In this document: positions 37,057 through 49,900 of the stretch, in pieces
How the letters are laid out: every line of letters starts with the position of its first letter
Numbering within the stretch: the stretch's first letter is position 1
Assembly (NCBI RefSeq): GCF_000189635.1
Contig: NW_002476188.1
Location: 310,001 to 374,000 of the forward strand
Source of the DNA: Tetrahymena thermophila SB210
Lineage: Eukaryota > Ciliophora > Oligohymenophorea > Hymenostomatida > Tetrahymenidae
Length of the DNA stretch: 64,000 nt
Direction of reading: 5' to 3'
Position numbers and translations under genes: made by a program
Notes under the pieces: generated by a model
Databases searched by the model: none
The model's input: only the letters and a program-made list of their open reading frames with translations
What the model was told of the DNA's origin: nothing

Positions 37057-39176
37057 TCATTGTTCACTGAAGGTAAGTAACTTCTTGACTAAAGGTTGTT
37101 AGAATGTTGAGTTAGTACTTACACATGAGCTATTTCTGTATAAGCAGCTATTAGATAATAAGCAAGAAGTCTTATTTAATCTTTGGCATTAATCAATATT
37201 TTGGGTATTATTTCTTGTTTGGTTTTTATTGCCAATATTCTATTCTAAAGTATAATTAAAGTTATGGGTATGATTTCTTCCAGAAGTGCTGTTACCTAAT
37301 GTTAAGTTAAATGATAAGGTTTCATTGCTTGTACTATTTCTTTAGTCAGTGCTGTTATGGAAGGTATGGTTTCTGTGTCCAGTACTATTATGGTGAGTAT
37401 GATTACCAGTAGTGTTATGGAAAGTGTGATTTCTATTTCCAGTGCTGTTATGGTGAGTATGGTTACCAGTTGTATTATGGAAATTATGGTTTCTATTCCA
37501 AGTACTGTTATGATGAGTGTGATTTCCAGTGGTGTTATGGAAAGTGTGATTTCTATTTCCAGTGCTGTTATGGTGAGTATGGTTACCAGTTGTATTATGG
37601 AAAGTATGGTTTCTATTCCAAGTACTGTTATGATGAGTGTGATTTCCAGTGGTGTTATGGAAAGTGTGATTTCTATTTCCAGTGCTGTTATGGTGAGTAT
37701 GGTTACCAGTGGTATTATGGAAAGTATGGTTTCTATTCCAAGTACTGTTATGATGAGTGTGATTTCCAGTGGTGTTATGGAAAGTGTGATTTCTATTTCC
37801 AGTGCTGTTATGGTGAGTATGGTTACCTGTGGTATTATGGAAAGTATGGTTTCTATTCCAAGTACTGTTATGGTGAGTGTGATTTCCAGTAGTGTTATGG
37901 AAAGTGTGATTTCTGTGACCAGTACTGTTATGAGAAGTGTGGTTAGTGCTATTTTGATAAATCTAGAAACTCTTCAATTTATATGAAATAGTTGAATTAG
38001 TTGAGTTTGTTGAATTATTTATCTAGAGAACTGGGACAAAATCAAATCTAGTTGAGTTCACTGTACCATTAGAGGGAATTGTGTAATTAGAGGTTGAATT
38101 TGTTAAAATAGTAAAGTTAACAGGAACTGTAGAGTTGGTAGGAACAGTAGAGTTGGTGGGAATTGTAGAGTTTGTAGGAATAGTAGAGTTGGTAGGTACT
38201 GTAGAGTTGGTGGGAACTGTAGAGTTGGTAGGAACTGTAGAATTAGTGGGAACAGTAGAGTTTGTAGGAACTGTAGAGTTAGTGGGAACAGTAGAGTTGG
38301 TAGGTACTGTAGAGTTGGTGGGAACTGTAGAGTTGGTAGGAACTGTAGAGTTAGTGGGAACAGTAGAGTTGGTAGGTACAGTGGAGTTGGTAGGAACAGT
38401 AGAGTTTGTAGGAACAGTAGAGTTGGTAGGAACTGTAGAATTAGTGGGAACAGTAGAGTTGGTAGGTACTGTGGAGTTGGTAGGAACAGTAGAGTTTGTA
38501 GGAACAGTAGAGTTGGTAGGAACTGTAGAATTAGTGGGAACAGTAGAGTTGGTAGGTACTGTAGAGTTAGTGGGAACAGTAGAGTTGGTGGGAACAGTAG
38601 AGTTAGTAGGAACTGTAGAATTTGAAGTTGAATTAGAAGGAATTGTACTGTTAGTAGTGCTATTTGTTGAATCAGTGAAATTCATGAATATATCTTCGAA
38701 GATAGGTTGAGGTTCAATTACATTTTCGACGAAATTACAGACTTAATTAACAAAATTCCATTTACATGATTTTTGATTTTAACATTCATTTGAACTAATT
38801 TATATTTACATAAATAAATAAATATTTATAAAATTAAATATCAGAAAAATAAAAATATTTATGATAAGCATGATGAATAATAGCTAAGTTTAATTAGATA
38901 TAAAAATATAGTAATTATTTAGTTTATGAAAAGTATATATGATATTTTAGTTTTTCATAAAGAAAAAAATGTCTAAAGGACAGCGAGAAAATTTTGATAA
39001 ATTTAAAAAAATAAAATGAATGAGTATCTTTACGTTTTCAAAAGAGAACATGCAATTTTGTGGTCAAAATTCAAAGGAGAGTTTTTAGATAACAACTAAC
39101 CGATCATGCTAGTCATAGTGGATTCCCAGGCGCTGACTGCAGCTACCAAGGCAAAAAGAGCGACGATTATTTTCAT
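37057..39176 (-). CDS. Secreted glycoprotein saturated with N-glycosylation sequons
   Basis: Exon 1 begins at ATG 39176-39174 with a clear signal peptide ([16 protein letters not shown], then WEST). Exon 2 runs from about 38794 to TGA 37057-37059. The donor of the intron near 39096 is uncertain; using 39097-39176 as exon 1 keeps the frame and gives about 605 aa. After a short Cys segment ([19 protein letters not shown]) come S/T/N linkers, then 28 copies of the hexapeptide NSTVPT or close variants. A linker ([30 protein letters not shown]) is followed by about ten 20-residue units of the type [20 protein letters not shown]. The C-terminus has several Cys ([19 protein letters not shown]) and no hydrophobic anchor. 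Almost every element is an N-x-S/T sequon, so the mature protein should be very heavily N-glycosylated. It is likely a secreted or granule-matrix mucin-like product. Antisense frames through the repeats are also open, but lack a signal peptide and a sensible start. Confidence 0.82.
37330..37940 (-). repeat. 60-bp tandem repeat array with 120-bp higher-order period
   Basis: About ten 60-bp units encode the 20-residue HNTT/NHT/NST/NHT block of the glycoprotein. Two unit types alternate, and four near-identical 120-bp dimers occupy 37441-37920. Outer units at 37330-37440 and 37921-37940 are more diverged. The central homogeneity suggests recent unequal exchange or conversion in 120-bp steps. Every unit boundary keeps the reading frame. 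Confidence 0.9.
38119..38622 (-). repeat. 18-bp tandem repeat array, 28 units
   Basis: There are 28 consecutive 18-bp units, each encoding NSTVPT (two read NSTIPT, the last ends VPV). Variation is mostly at third codon positions and a few variant units recur in blocks (for example at 38380-38470 and 38460-38540), showing segmental duplication within the array. The frame is fully maintained. Confidence 0.92.
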
Positions 39177-42100
39177 TGACTTTTATTTTTACTTATAATA
39201 TTTTTTAATTAATATTTTTTTATAGAAAAAGTGAAAGCTTCTTTTGAATTTAATACCAATAAGCAAGCAAACTATCTAGAGAAAGAATAAAAGAGATGAT
39301 TTTGTAAAATTAAAAAGAACTAATTAATTTATTGTTAGGCGTAATAAGATTTGATAAAAAATTTAATAATTAAATCCTATACGCATATAGTTTTATTAAT
39401 ATTATATATTATAATGTAAATTGGATAATAATTGATAATCCGTCAGCAGCAAATGAGCAAATAAAAACCCGAATTAAATTCAGTTTTCAAAATAAATTTG
39501 GTAAACATAATTAATTGTATTTCAGTCTTATTCAAAAAACTTTTTATATTAAATTAAAATTCTGTCCTTCAGTTAATTCTTTTGATTTAGAAGTGAAGTT
39601 TGTTTTTAAATTCAATTTATTCGGTTTTAATCAGTTTTTTCGTAAATGAATTTTATTTTTTAATGTTTGTTTTTTAAAAACATTACTTTTATAAATTTCT
39701 TTGGCTATTTAATAGCTTTTGAAATTAATTTGATTGCTCACTTTCTATTATTTTTTCAATAACTAAATAATATTGACAATAGGCAGAGATTAGGTGCCTT
39801 ATAAATCAGATTGTCTAGGTGAATTCCAACCTAAATTTTCAAATTACAACTATTTGCATCAACTTATACAGCTTAAAATTTATAAAGCGTTTTCCATTTA
39901 ATACTCACATTAGATAAAATACATGCCTTTTTCATAGAAATTTAGCTTTAAAACAATAAATATTTAGGCTAAAATTATTAGATTTCTAATAAAGAATAAT
40001 TTGGCCACATATCAAAAAAAATGCCTGATCTAATTAGAAATTGAATCTATAACACAAGTATTATTTTTATATCAAAAACAAGAGTAAATTTATGAATGGG
40101 TTTAATTAAGAAAAATGGGTTAGATTTTTTTGATAAAGGAATCGCATTATTTTTAAATAAAAGAATAGGTGCTATATCGATTTAATTAAACTGAGTAACA
40201 AATTTATTTGATGTATTCAATGTTGAATAAAACCTTGTAATTATTTTTAAATTAATTTGTTTTATAATAATCAAATAAGTTTAGACATAATATTGAATTT
40301 CATTAAATTTTAATTTATAAATTTTAATAATTAAATAGTTTTTAGAATAATTTTATTTTTTTCTAATGAAAAAAGAATTCTTGTAATTATTTTAAAAATA
40401 AAATCAAGGTTTAAAATATTTTTAGAAATAAATGAATATTTTCAGAATAATATTTTTCTTTTCATAAGAAATATTCAATTCAAGAGATTTCTTTTATAAA
40501 AAGAAAAATCTTATCGAAGTGATAGATTATTTACTGAAATAAATTGATAATAATAGAAATTAACACCAGTAAGATCTTAATTTCTGTTGAGTGTAAATAA
40601 ATTTTTATTACCTATTAAGCAATATTTTAAATCTTATGAGATACTTATCTATCTAGATATTTAGGAAGTATTATAAAAATTAAATAATTTGTTAGAATAG
40701 CGTTGCTGTTTATATCTTTTTTGTTTCTTTTACAAATAAATAATGTGCAAATTTTCAAATTATTGTTTATTTATAATTTATAAAAGATAAAAATATTTTC
40801 AATTTACTATTTTATATCTCTTTATCTTTGTTTTTTTTAGAAAAAATATTTAATTATTAGCTGAATTCATAAATATAAAGCGATATTTGAAATAGTTACT
40901 ATTTAATGGGTATCTAGAAGAGAAATTAACAGAAGTAAATTTTTTATAAAAGAGATTCAATATAAAAACTTTCTAATGGCTCCTTCCTTTATTAATTTCA
41001 AATCATCCAAAATTTTTTCAAATTAAAAATCATATTTATAAAAAATATAATTAAAATTTCTTCAAATCTTTAGAGAGCCTTTATAAATATGCATTGCAAA
41101 GAAGAGAAAAATTCTTGTTAAAATTAGTTTTATTAAAAAATAAATTAAATTTAAGTAAATTATCTTATTTCATAACCTAAATTTTTTTTCTTTCTATTTT
41201 ATAGATTTACTTTTTATCATTTTTTAATATGAAAAATTTATTAAAATATTTTTTTCCAGATTATTAGCATAAAAATAATCGAGTAGAAAATTTAAAAATA
41301 TTATTGAAAGAATGAAATAGTCTTTTAGACTATTTAAATCTATTTTTAAAAAATACTAAAGATATTTAAAAAAGGATAAATAATATATATTATTAAATTT
41401 ATTTTAAGGTCTTTTTTTATATTTCAGGTATTTTCTAAATTCTTCGAATTGAGTTTCCATTTATAAATTTTTTAAAAAGCGATTTCATTTATTAAAAACA
41501 AAAAAAACAAGAATCATTTTATTTTAAAAAAGTTATAAATATTAGATTAACAGTTATCATTTAATGTGAATAAAAAAACTTTATTATATAAAATATTGAA
41601 TATTGGTATTTACAAATGGATTTTGAAATATTTTCATAAATTTGTCAAATTAAGTAAGAAGGTAAAACAAACAAACATATAAATTTTTTATAATTTTAAC
41701 AAAACAACAATAAAATTATTTAATGCCTTTTATGTAAGACTATCCCATTTAAGTGAATTTATAATATCTTTTTTTAAAATAAATATTTTGTTTAATTATT
41801 CTTATACTCAATCCTATTCGTTTAATTTACACATAATAGAAGGGAGTAAAATATTAATGTATTTGGATTTTAAACAGTTATAATGACAACATAATCATTT
41901 TTAAGATCAGAGTTAGTTATATATGAAAAGACCCTACTTTATTTATATTTAGTAGTAAGCAGTTATATGCTTAATATTTTCTTTTATAAAAAAATGCAAA
42001 TCCATAATTCATCTGTCAAAATTTTTAAATACCGATGTTTTCTTTTTTAATCATTTTTAAATTATGTAATTTATTGTATTTGATAATAAAAAAACTAGTT

Positions 42101-43640
42101 TTTATAAAAAAAGGATCTTTTCTTTTAACAAAAAACAATACATTAAATTTTTTTTTGAGTTCCCAAGCTCATATAGTTAAAGCATAAAATCATAATTACT
42201 TAATAATTTTACTAGTTTTATTTAATATGAGCACTTATTGTTTTTAGTTTATGTTGCATCATAGTTATAAATTTTTTATTTGTGATACGCAATATTGTTA
42301 ACTTTATTAAGTAAAAAATCTAAATTATTCATTATAATGTATAGAGTATTTTTACATTTTATAAATATATGATAAAATAGAAATAATTTATTGACCTATT
42401 TCAATAATATCTCATCAAATTTTATATTCTTTCACATACTCACTCATCACATTATACAAATCATTAAACATTATATACTGTTTTTTATTAATTTTAAATA
42501 AATCAGATATTGAATTCTTTGCAAAATACAAATATTAAAGTGTTTCATAATTTTTTATTTTAAGTTATAAAAGAAAAATAAAAAACTTAATATTTTACTA
42601 AAACAATTTAACAAATTTAACTAGAATTATCTTTTAAAATTAATCAAATTTAAGCATTCTAAATTTAAAATATGTTATTTATAATTTTAAAGTAATTTAG
42701 AAAAATAAATTTTCCATTTTTAGATATTTTAATGAAGCCTGAATCAAGCAGTTTTTAAAATGAGATTTTAAAAATAATTCACATCGTTGTATAATTAACA
42801 AATAAACCAATTATATTTTTAAAGATTAACAAATAAAAGTAATTTTAGTTGTAAAAAAGAGATATTTATTGAAAAGTAAATTTTTATTAATATAAAATAA
42901 GTATTAATTTCATATGAAATATGACAGACTCTTTGTATAAAATAAAATAAATTTAATGTGTATTATTTATAACATTAAAATATGGAAATATTAATTAAAT
43001 TATTAGTTTTCTATATATTTTTTATAATTTTGTTTTAATTAAATATTGTTTTATATTCAAAAATATTGAATTATTTATTATATTTATTTTATTGTTATTA
43101 TTTATTGAATTTAGGATACAAATAAAAGTAAATATTTTTTTATAAAATCCCTTTGATAGCAAAAATCATTTTTGTTTTTCAAAGTTATTCATTCAATCTT
43201 CTGATAAAAATGATTAAGTTCACTAAGTTTTTATTTGCACAATTCTAATTTATAATCTATCAGAAAATTAATTAATTAGCTATCCTTTATTATTTTAGAT
43301 TTAGTCTAAAACAATATATTTATGTTTTAAATAAAATATATTTTTTTACTACTGATAACTTAACTTACCAAAGTAAAAATAATATATTTTACTTAAATTA
43401 TTAGAATATTCTAGGGATTAAATTGTGGTTAGTTGATTTACATTAGAATTACATATTGTTTTAATTAATTAGTAGTCAAATAATTCACATTTATTTAGAG
43501 GTTTTCTAGAATTCGAAATAAATAATTAATTGATAATTTTAAATTGATTTAAACTAGTTATTATTTTATTATATTTTGGCGATTGAGCGATTGTATTGAG
43601 TTACATTATAAATTATTCTTTTTCTCTATTTTAATTACCC
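39177..43640. other. Long AT-rich spacer with one uncertain frame at 39734-40369 (+)
   Basis: This is the longest gene-poor stretch in the window. A + strand frame is open from 39734 to TGA 40367-40369 (211 codons; the first ATG is at 39923). Its first 150 codons are unusually protein-like for this spacer, for example YKSDCLGEFQPKFSNYNYLH, KKCLIQLEIESITQVLF and QKQEQIYEWVQLRKMGQI. There is no domain that I recognise and no good start upstream, so it may be a gene fragment or chance. The remaining DNA to 43640 is A/T runs with nothing I can support. Confidence 0.35.
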
Positions 43641-45605
43641 TCATCTACAGAAGATTGCAGGAGTGCATTTGCTTTTTTTAGAAGAACCTGAGTTCTTTTA
43701 TTTTGATGACAGATTCTTTTATTTCTAAGAAACCTTTAAATCCCAGTTATTTATCATTGGAGAACTGAACTCAAGCATTTTCTTTATTTAAAAAAAATTA
43801 TTTAAAAATCATTACCAAATATTTTTGATATTTCAAATTATTTTCACTCAATAAAATAAGAAAATAAATTGTTAAATTTCTAGAATAAAATTATTTTTGC
43901 TAAAAATTAAAAAAACTTGATTATTTTGTGATAAATTTGTTAATAGCATAATTCCGCTTTGCTTGATTAACAAATTTAGAGGATATCAAAACAAAATTTT
44001 CAAGTTTAAAAGAAATTTTTCAGTTAAAAATTTGAATTAATTAATTTCAAAGACAATAATTAGACAACTAAAAGATATTTAAGAGAAACAAAAAAATAGA
44101 TTAATTACCTTGATTCCTTAATAGTTTTTCTTGGAAGAGGAAATAGAAGAAGAAGTTATATCTCTCAGAGGAGTTCTATTTGTAGAAGATTGCTAGACTT
44201 ATTGATTCCTAAAAGTATGATTGGTCTATGATGCGCTCTATAGCAGAGTTTATTAATAGATACTGTTGTTGTTTGAGTTTATAGAATTATTAATATTATT
44301 AATGCTGTTAAAATTAACATTTTTATTGCCTTCATCGTTATTATTTTCGTATAAATTTGAAAGGTTTTAAAATCCGTTTGTGGAATCAGAATACTGTGTT
44401 GTGTTTGGCTCAAAATCAACAATTGTTTCGAGCTAGTTTTTGAATTTTACAACATGTTCGCTTTATTCTGATTAATTATTTTAAGTTCCTACTTCTTTTG
44501 TGTTATGTTGTCTATAAATAATGGATTTTTCTTTGCTTTCGTTTGATGAAATTTAAGAAGCTAGATTAAAATCGAATTCTGTATTTTTTTGAGAGTAAAA
44601 TACTTCGTCTTAATCCATTTACAGACATTCAAGAGATTGTTTGTGGTGGTTTTCGTTTGAGGGTGTCATCAAGTTTTACTCAAATACATTTTATCTTTTA
44701 TTATTATGAGCACTCTTTTGATTGAAGCATTAGTGAATTTAATCATTTTCTTCAATATCAAATGCATCTTCATTCACATCAGCTTCCTTTTAAGAGAAAG
44801 CTTTTTGATAGTGGAATGGTGAAACTTCTTCTTTTTGTTGGCACTTGTTTTTTAAATCAGCATGCTAACTTTCACCTTCATTGTCATTCTCTTCTTGGAT
44901 CTCGCTCTTTAATTAATCTTCTTCTGACAATTACCTGCTCACAAAATTGTTATTCATCTCTAGAACTTCGAATTATTAATGAGCCATTACTGGATTTTCT
45001 AGAGGGTCTCTATTCTCTTTGTCTTCATCCTCCATTGATTCACCGAAGTTTTCTTCAGTAATGTAAATATTGTCAAGAGAACTCTCAAAGCCAAACCTAG
45101 CTGCTATAGGTACTGCACAAGGGAATTGGCTAGTAATATTTCCTTAAAGACCATATTACTGAAGTTTGGAGGAAGTGCTTGTCTTTGTGAAACAATCCTA
45201 GAGAGTTTCATACAAAGAGTTACCGAGTACATCGAATTCTATGTCATAAGGAGACATCTTTTCTTTGTTCAAATGACTTTAATTATAGCTGAAGACAGCA
45301 GTGTTATTTACTAAGTTGTTGCTACAAGAAGAAGTCTTAACTTAAAACTATTAGTTTTATTGCAATGAAAGCTCTTATTCATCACAGATGAATTGATCTT
45401 CTTCGTCTAAACTTTTGTAATTGGAGTAATTTGAGTTAGAATTAGAAAACGTGTGAGAATTGTTGTTGCTCTCTACAGTGGATTTAAGGTGAGTGTTTCT
45501 GTTCTTCAATGCCACTATTTTCTTTTAAGGAGTCCTATGAAAATCGTTCTAAAAAGCATCATACACTTGCTAGAAGCTGAGACCGATAGTGTCTTCTCTG
45601 CTCAT
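43641..45605 (-). CDS. Polar protein with KEN-box and D-box-like motifs
   Basis: Exons 44109-45605 and 43641-43781 (phase-0 intron 43782-44108) give 545 aa ending at TGA 43641-43643. The start reads MSREDTIGLSFQQVYDAF. No globular domain is recognised; the protein is rich in N, S, Q, E and probably mostly disordered. Two short motifs stand out: EDKENRDPLENP near residue 196, a KEN box with the downstream Pro typical of functional examples, and NRTPLRDITSS near residue 477, a good destruction-box shape (RxxLxxI). Both are recognised by the anaphase-promoting complex in other eukaryotes. Having both, plus a basic C-terminus (KKSKCTPAIFCR), suggests a cell-cycle-regulated protein, possibly securin- or shugoshin-like in logic. 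I have no sequence evidence for those families. Short motifs can occur by chance in a protein of this composition. Confidence 0.72.
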
Positions 45606-46936
45606 ATTTGATTTGGTTTGTTGGTCAATTATTTGTTTTTTACCTAATTGAATTATCTATTGTTTTTTTTCTTTTATTTGAATTAATTACTAAAATTTGC
45701 TCTGATAATTAATTATTTTATCAGCCAATTTCAATTATTAAATCTATTGATTGATTCAAAGATAAATATCAGTTTAAAGTAAATTAAATAATCTTACACA
45801 TTCTTTAAAGACCTCTATTAAAAACATAGTAGCCTGCCTTAATCAAAATATATAAAAATTGATTTATTTATTTATTAAAATTAATAATAACATTCATAAT
45901 TTTTATTCATCTAGAAGATTTTGAACGTAACTTTCTATTTGAATTTGAATAAAACACAATAGATCCAATTTTTTCACTTTACATAGAAGTATTTGTTTAT
46001 TTAACCGTCCAAAACATTCAAATTCAAAATTTTAAGAAAAGCAAATTGTTTGTGATTTTTCCCCCGCAAAATATCAATCATTCGCCTTTATTATTGCTTC
46101 ATTCCAACGCGATATTTACAGATAAAATACTAGAAATTAACATTTTATGAAAGAAATAAATAAAACAGCTAAAATATTTTACAATTAAAACTAATAATTT
46201 TTATTTTTAATTTTTTATTTAATATTAAATTAAAAAAATTAGTCATTTCTTTCTAGTATTTGTCTACATAAAACATAATTTCTGTCTAGAATTAATTAGT
46301 GAAAACAACCCTTTTTTATTTGTCTAGCTAGTAATTTAAATTCAATTAAAAACATTTAGGATTTGTTTAAACAGATGAATTTATATTATGTTAACTGTTA
46401 ATACTAATTATTTACTCTATTAGTATGCAGACAAAACTATTTTCTCTAAATAAATGAATAGTCTTATTACATAAATTAATATAAAAATAGTATTTATAAA
46501 TTTAAATATTGAGTAAAAATTGATAGATTTTCTGATGAATTATAATTTAATTTAAAATAATCAATTGCAAAATATATTTAGAATAAATAGAGTAAAAACA
46601 AATTTATTGTCAAAAAAAGATTTTTTTTAACAACAACAACAAAAACTGGTTAAATTAATAAAAATTAAGTTTGCCTTTTTTTATATGCTTCTCATTATAT
46701 TTTATATAAGATAATGTGAACTATCTAAATTTAAAAGTATATATATATTTTTCTATTTTCAAAAATTGTTTAAAAATTTATGTTAAAATATCTAAGAAAC
46801 TAGTAAAAATTATTGTTAATAAAATATGTGAAAATAAACAGTGAATAAAATATAAATATTAGGTTTATGTACAGTAAAAATATATAAATGATATAAAATA
46901 TAATTACTCAAATTATTGTTTTTTATAATTTTTTTT
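45606..46936. other. Intergenic spacer
   Basis: AT-rich DNA between two - strand genes. A small C-run (cccccgc) lies near 46060. I see no supported frame or RNA. Confidence 0.55.
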
Positions 46937-49900
46937 TCAAAATTTATTGTTTAATCTATTGCTAGGTGATACTGTATAATTCATTAACTCTTTAATTGGA
47001 AATTGTTTTAAAGATTATTATTTTTAGTGAAGGGAAAATTTATTTTAAGTGCCAAAATCGCTAAATTGATTTTAATTGTAATGATTATTGGAAGATAGAG
47101 ATTATTAGCTATGATGTGATTAGATATATGATTACAGCTCATCACCTTCAGTCTTGTTTGATGGACGATAAGAATCTCTTTTAATCATTTTTTATTCTAA
47201 CTCTTTGACTAAATTAGAAGTGGCTTCTAACTGCTATTGTAGTTCAGCATTTCTCTAATTTATTAAATTGAATTGCTTTGATTAGAATTACAAAGAGTTT
47301 TATGATGGGGTTCTGTCATGGCGAACTTTGAAAGAATACTCGCTACTCTAAAAGTTAGGATGTTAATTTTCTTTATTCGCATGAGTGGAATTCTAATTTA
47401 AATTCAATGATGGCTAAGATTAGAATTATAAAACTAGCTTTTCTAAGTATTGGTTTTTGTTAACCAAAGATTGCATGTTGCATTTTAAAGTACTCAATTC
47501 TGTTGTAAGCTATTGATTTTTTACTTTAAGACTTATCAAATTACTTTCATTTTAGCTACTTTCTAGACTTGCTTTAGAGTTATTTTAAGCTTAGATTTAT
47601 TGATTATCAATTTAATCAATTAATTGTTTAATTTGCAAATCTTTCTCTTTAATTTTGTTCTCTAAATAAGAAACTTTGAGTAAACTTGAAGGCTAATTAG
47701 ATTTTTATAATTGGGCTATATGATTCTATTAATTGCTAATCTCTTCTTATAATATATCTACTTGATTCAGTATTTCATCTCTCATGAGCTAGAGTCCTTC
47801 CACAATGCAGCTAAAGTTATCTTCTTTGGATTTAATTTCTCCTAAGAGGTTTTCTACTTATTCTCTCAACTACTCGTTTTCTTGCTTTATTTCCACATTT
47901 TCCATTTCATAATATTTATTTGTTCTTTAAAGATCTTCTTAATTATGAGTTAAATTTTTTAATTCTATTTGCAACTTATTGCATTCATGTTACAAACAGG
48001 CAAATTTATTGCATAAATCTTAATTATTGCTTTTTATCTTTTTGATTTCCTCTTCTTTGTCATGAATGGCTTTTTTGATGCTTATTTGATATTCGCTCTA
48101 TTTAGGCTGTGAAAATTTATCACTAGCTGCTGTATGTCTATTTGATTAACTTTCAACTAAGTTGAAATATTCTTATAAAATTTTGTCAATACATGAGTTA
48201 AGAATTTATTTAAGTTGGTTTGATTGATTAAAGCATTACTAAATGCTTTCTACTTAATTCTATTAAACAACTACTTCCCCATATTTATATTCAGATTGTT
48301 ACTCAGAATCTTAGTAGTATTAATTTTAAACAGTGTTTAGATTATTATTGTCATAATTATTACACAATTATTCATTATTTTAGATATATACCTGTTAAGA
48401 AGTTGTGTCATATTGATAGAAGAATTGCTAAATATCTTAAACTGCAGGAGCTTGACATAATTTGTTGATGCTTTCATTCATAGAATTCATAAGCAACTGA
48501 ATACATTAGTCTTATTCATCTAATCTCTAGTTTAAGCACTGCTTTTCATATTCCAAATCAGATATTTCCTATTTCAATTCGATATTTTGATATGCGATAT
48601 TGTCATAATCTTCTTTTTCTATTTTTATCATTTGGGAGACCTTTTGTTTCATTAATTCTGCTTGTTCTTCTTCTTCTTTTTTCCTTTAGAGATATTCTAA
48701 TTTTTATTTCTGCACTATTTATTTGCGTTTTTTTCTTTCTTATTGAACTAAAGTTTGAGTTGCTTAAAAGAAAGCATTTCTTAACAATTGAGTGGAATCT
48801 CCAAAAAAACTCTTTGTATTGTTTATTTATTCTTTAATACCTTGAATATCATTGGTATATTTATTGATCAAAAACTCGCAATTAGCTCCATTACTAATTA
48901 AAGATGGTGCAGCCTAATTATCTTAGTTTAGCTTAATATGCTGAGATTTACGCAGATCTTCAATCAGAGAGCTGATAGATTTCAATAAAATGGTTCTAAG
49001 CTAAGTATCTTCACAAATTAATTCTAAATCTTGTTATTTCTTATCCATCATAACAATTCTAATATACTACTGCTCAGTAAAAGGCGAAGGTAGTTTCCTA
49101 CCTGCTTCAAGTTTTGTCTGAACTTCTCTAATATTTTTAATGAACACAAGCTGCTTTTTTTCAGGGAAATTATCTTTAGTAGATTTCCAGCAAAAAGCTT
49201 CAAGAGAAGGTGAGTAGAAAAATATTCTAAGATTAGCTTTCTTTTTGTTTGCACGGGACACCTTAAAGACAGGAGTTCCCTTAAGAAGCTTATGCAAATC
49301 TTAATATTTTTACTCCATCTTTCCAGTGAGATTGTAACAAATCTCAAATTATGCTTCCAAATCAGTAATTCTGTCTTCCATTTATTTGAAAGTAGTTTCT
49401 ACTTTACCAAGTACAGTTTTATCTACATCAAACATTTTCTCCCAATTTCTTATTTCTTCTAAAATCTATTCATCACATAAACTCTAATTAGTAGACAGTC
49501 TCATGGTAGTACCAGATTTACGATTAGAAAATATACCACCTTTGAGGCTATTGTAATTATTATTTTCTTTGTTCACACTATCACTAAATTTGTTAAGATT
49601 TCTATTAATTTTTATAGGAGTCACAGATTATGATATTTCTTCTACTTAAATAGGATCATCTTCTAGAATTCTTTGACTCCTTTCGAACTCTTAGTTTATA
49701 ATTTTAATATTCTAATTGAATTCGTTATTTTGTTCTCTTTCCTCACCTTACTTTTATGAGCTGTTACTGTTTTCCTCTATAAAATTTTTTTTTAGATAAC
49801 TAATTTGCTGCTAATCAATAGGAATAATTTGGCTTATTTGTGACTCATTAAAAGCTACCCTTTTACTCTTTCTCATTACTTATGGGGTTTCAGAAAGCTC

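Noticed and set aside
37104..38000. + strand frames through the 60-bp repeats, giving Tyr/Cys/Gly-rich ([18 protein letters not shown]) or Val/Ser/Met-rich proteins
   Set aside because: The - strand frame through the same DNA continues from a signal peptide, gives sequons in every unit and joins a second sequon array. The + frames have no signal peptide or coherent flanks, and runs of open frame are expected opposite such repeats.
37330..38622. Regularly spaced repeats resembling a CRISPR-like array
   Set aside because: The repeats are contiguous without spacers, keep a protein frame and lie in a eukaryotic gene.
38135..38710. + strand frame of repeated [12 protein letters not shown] units
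   Set aside because: This is the antisense of the NSTVPT array. It has no plausible start context and no sensible flanking sequence.
44762..45314. + strand open frames over the KEN/D-box gene
   Set aside because: They are antisense to a 545-codon - strand gene with proper intron and stop. Their composition is that of a reverse complement of polar codons.
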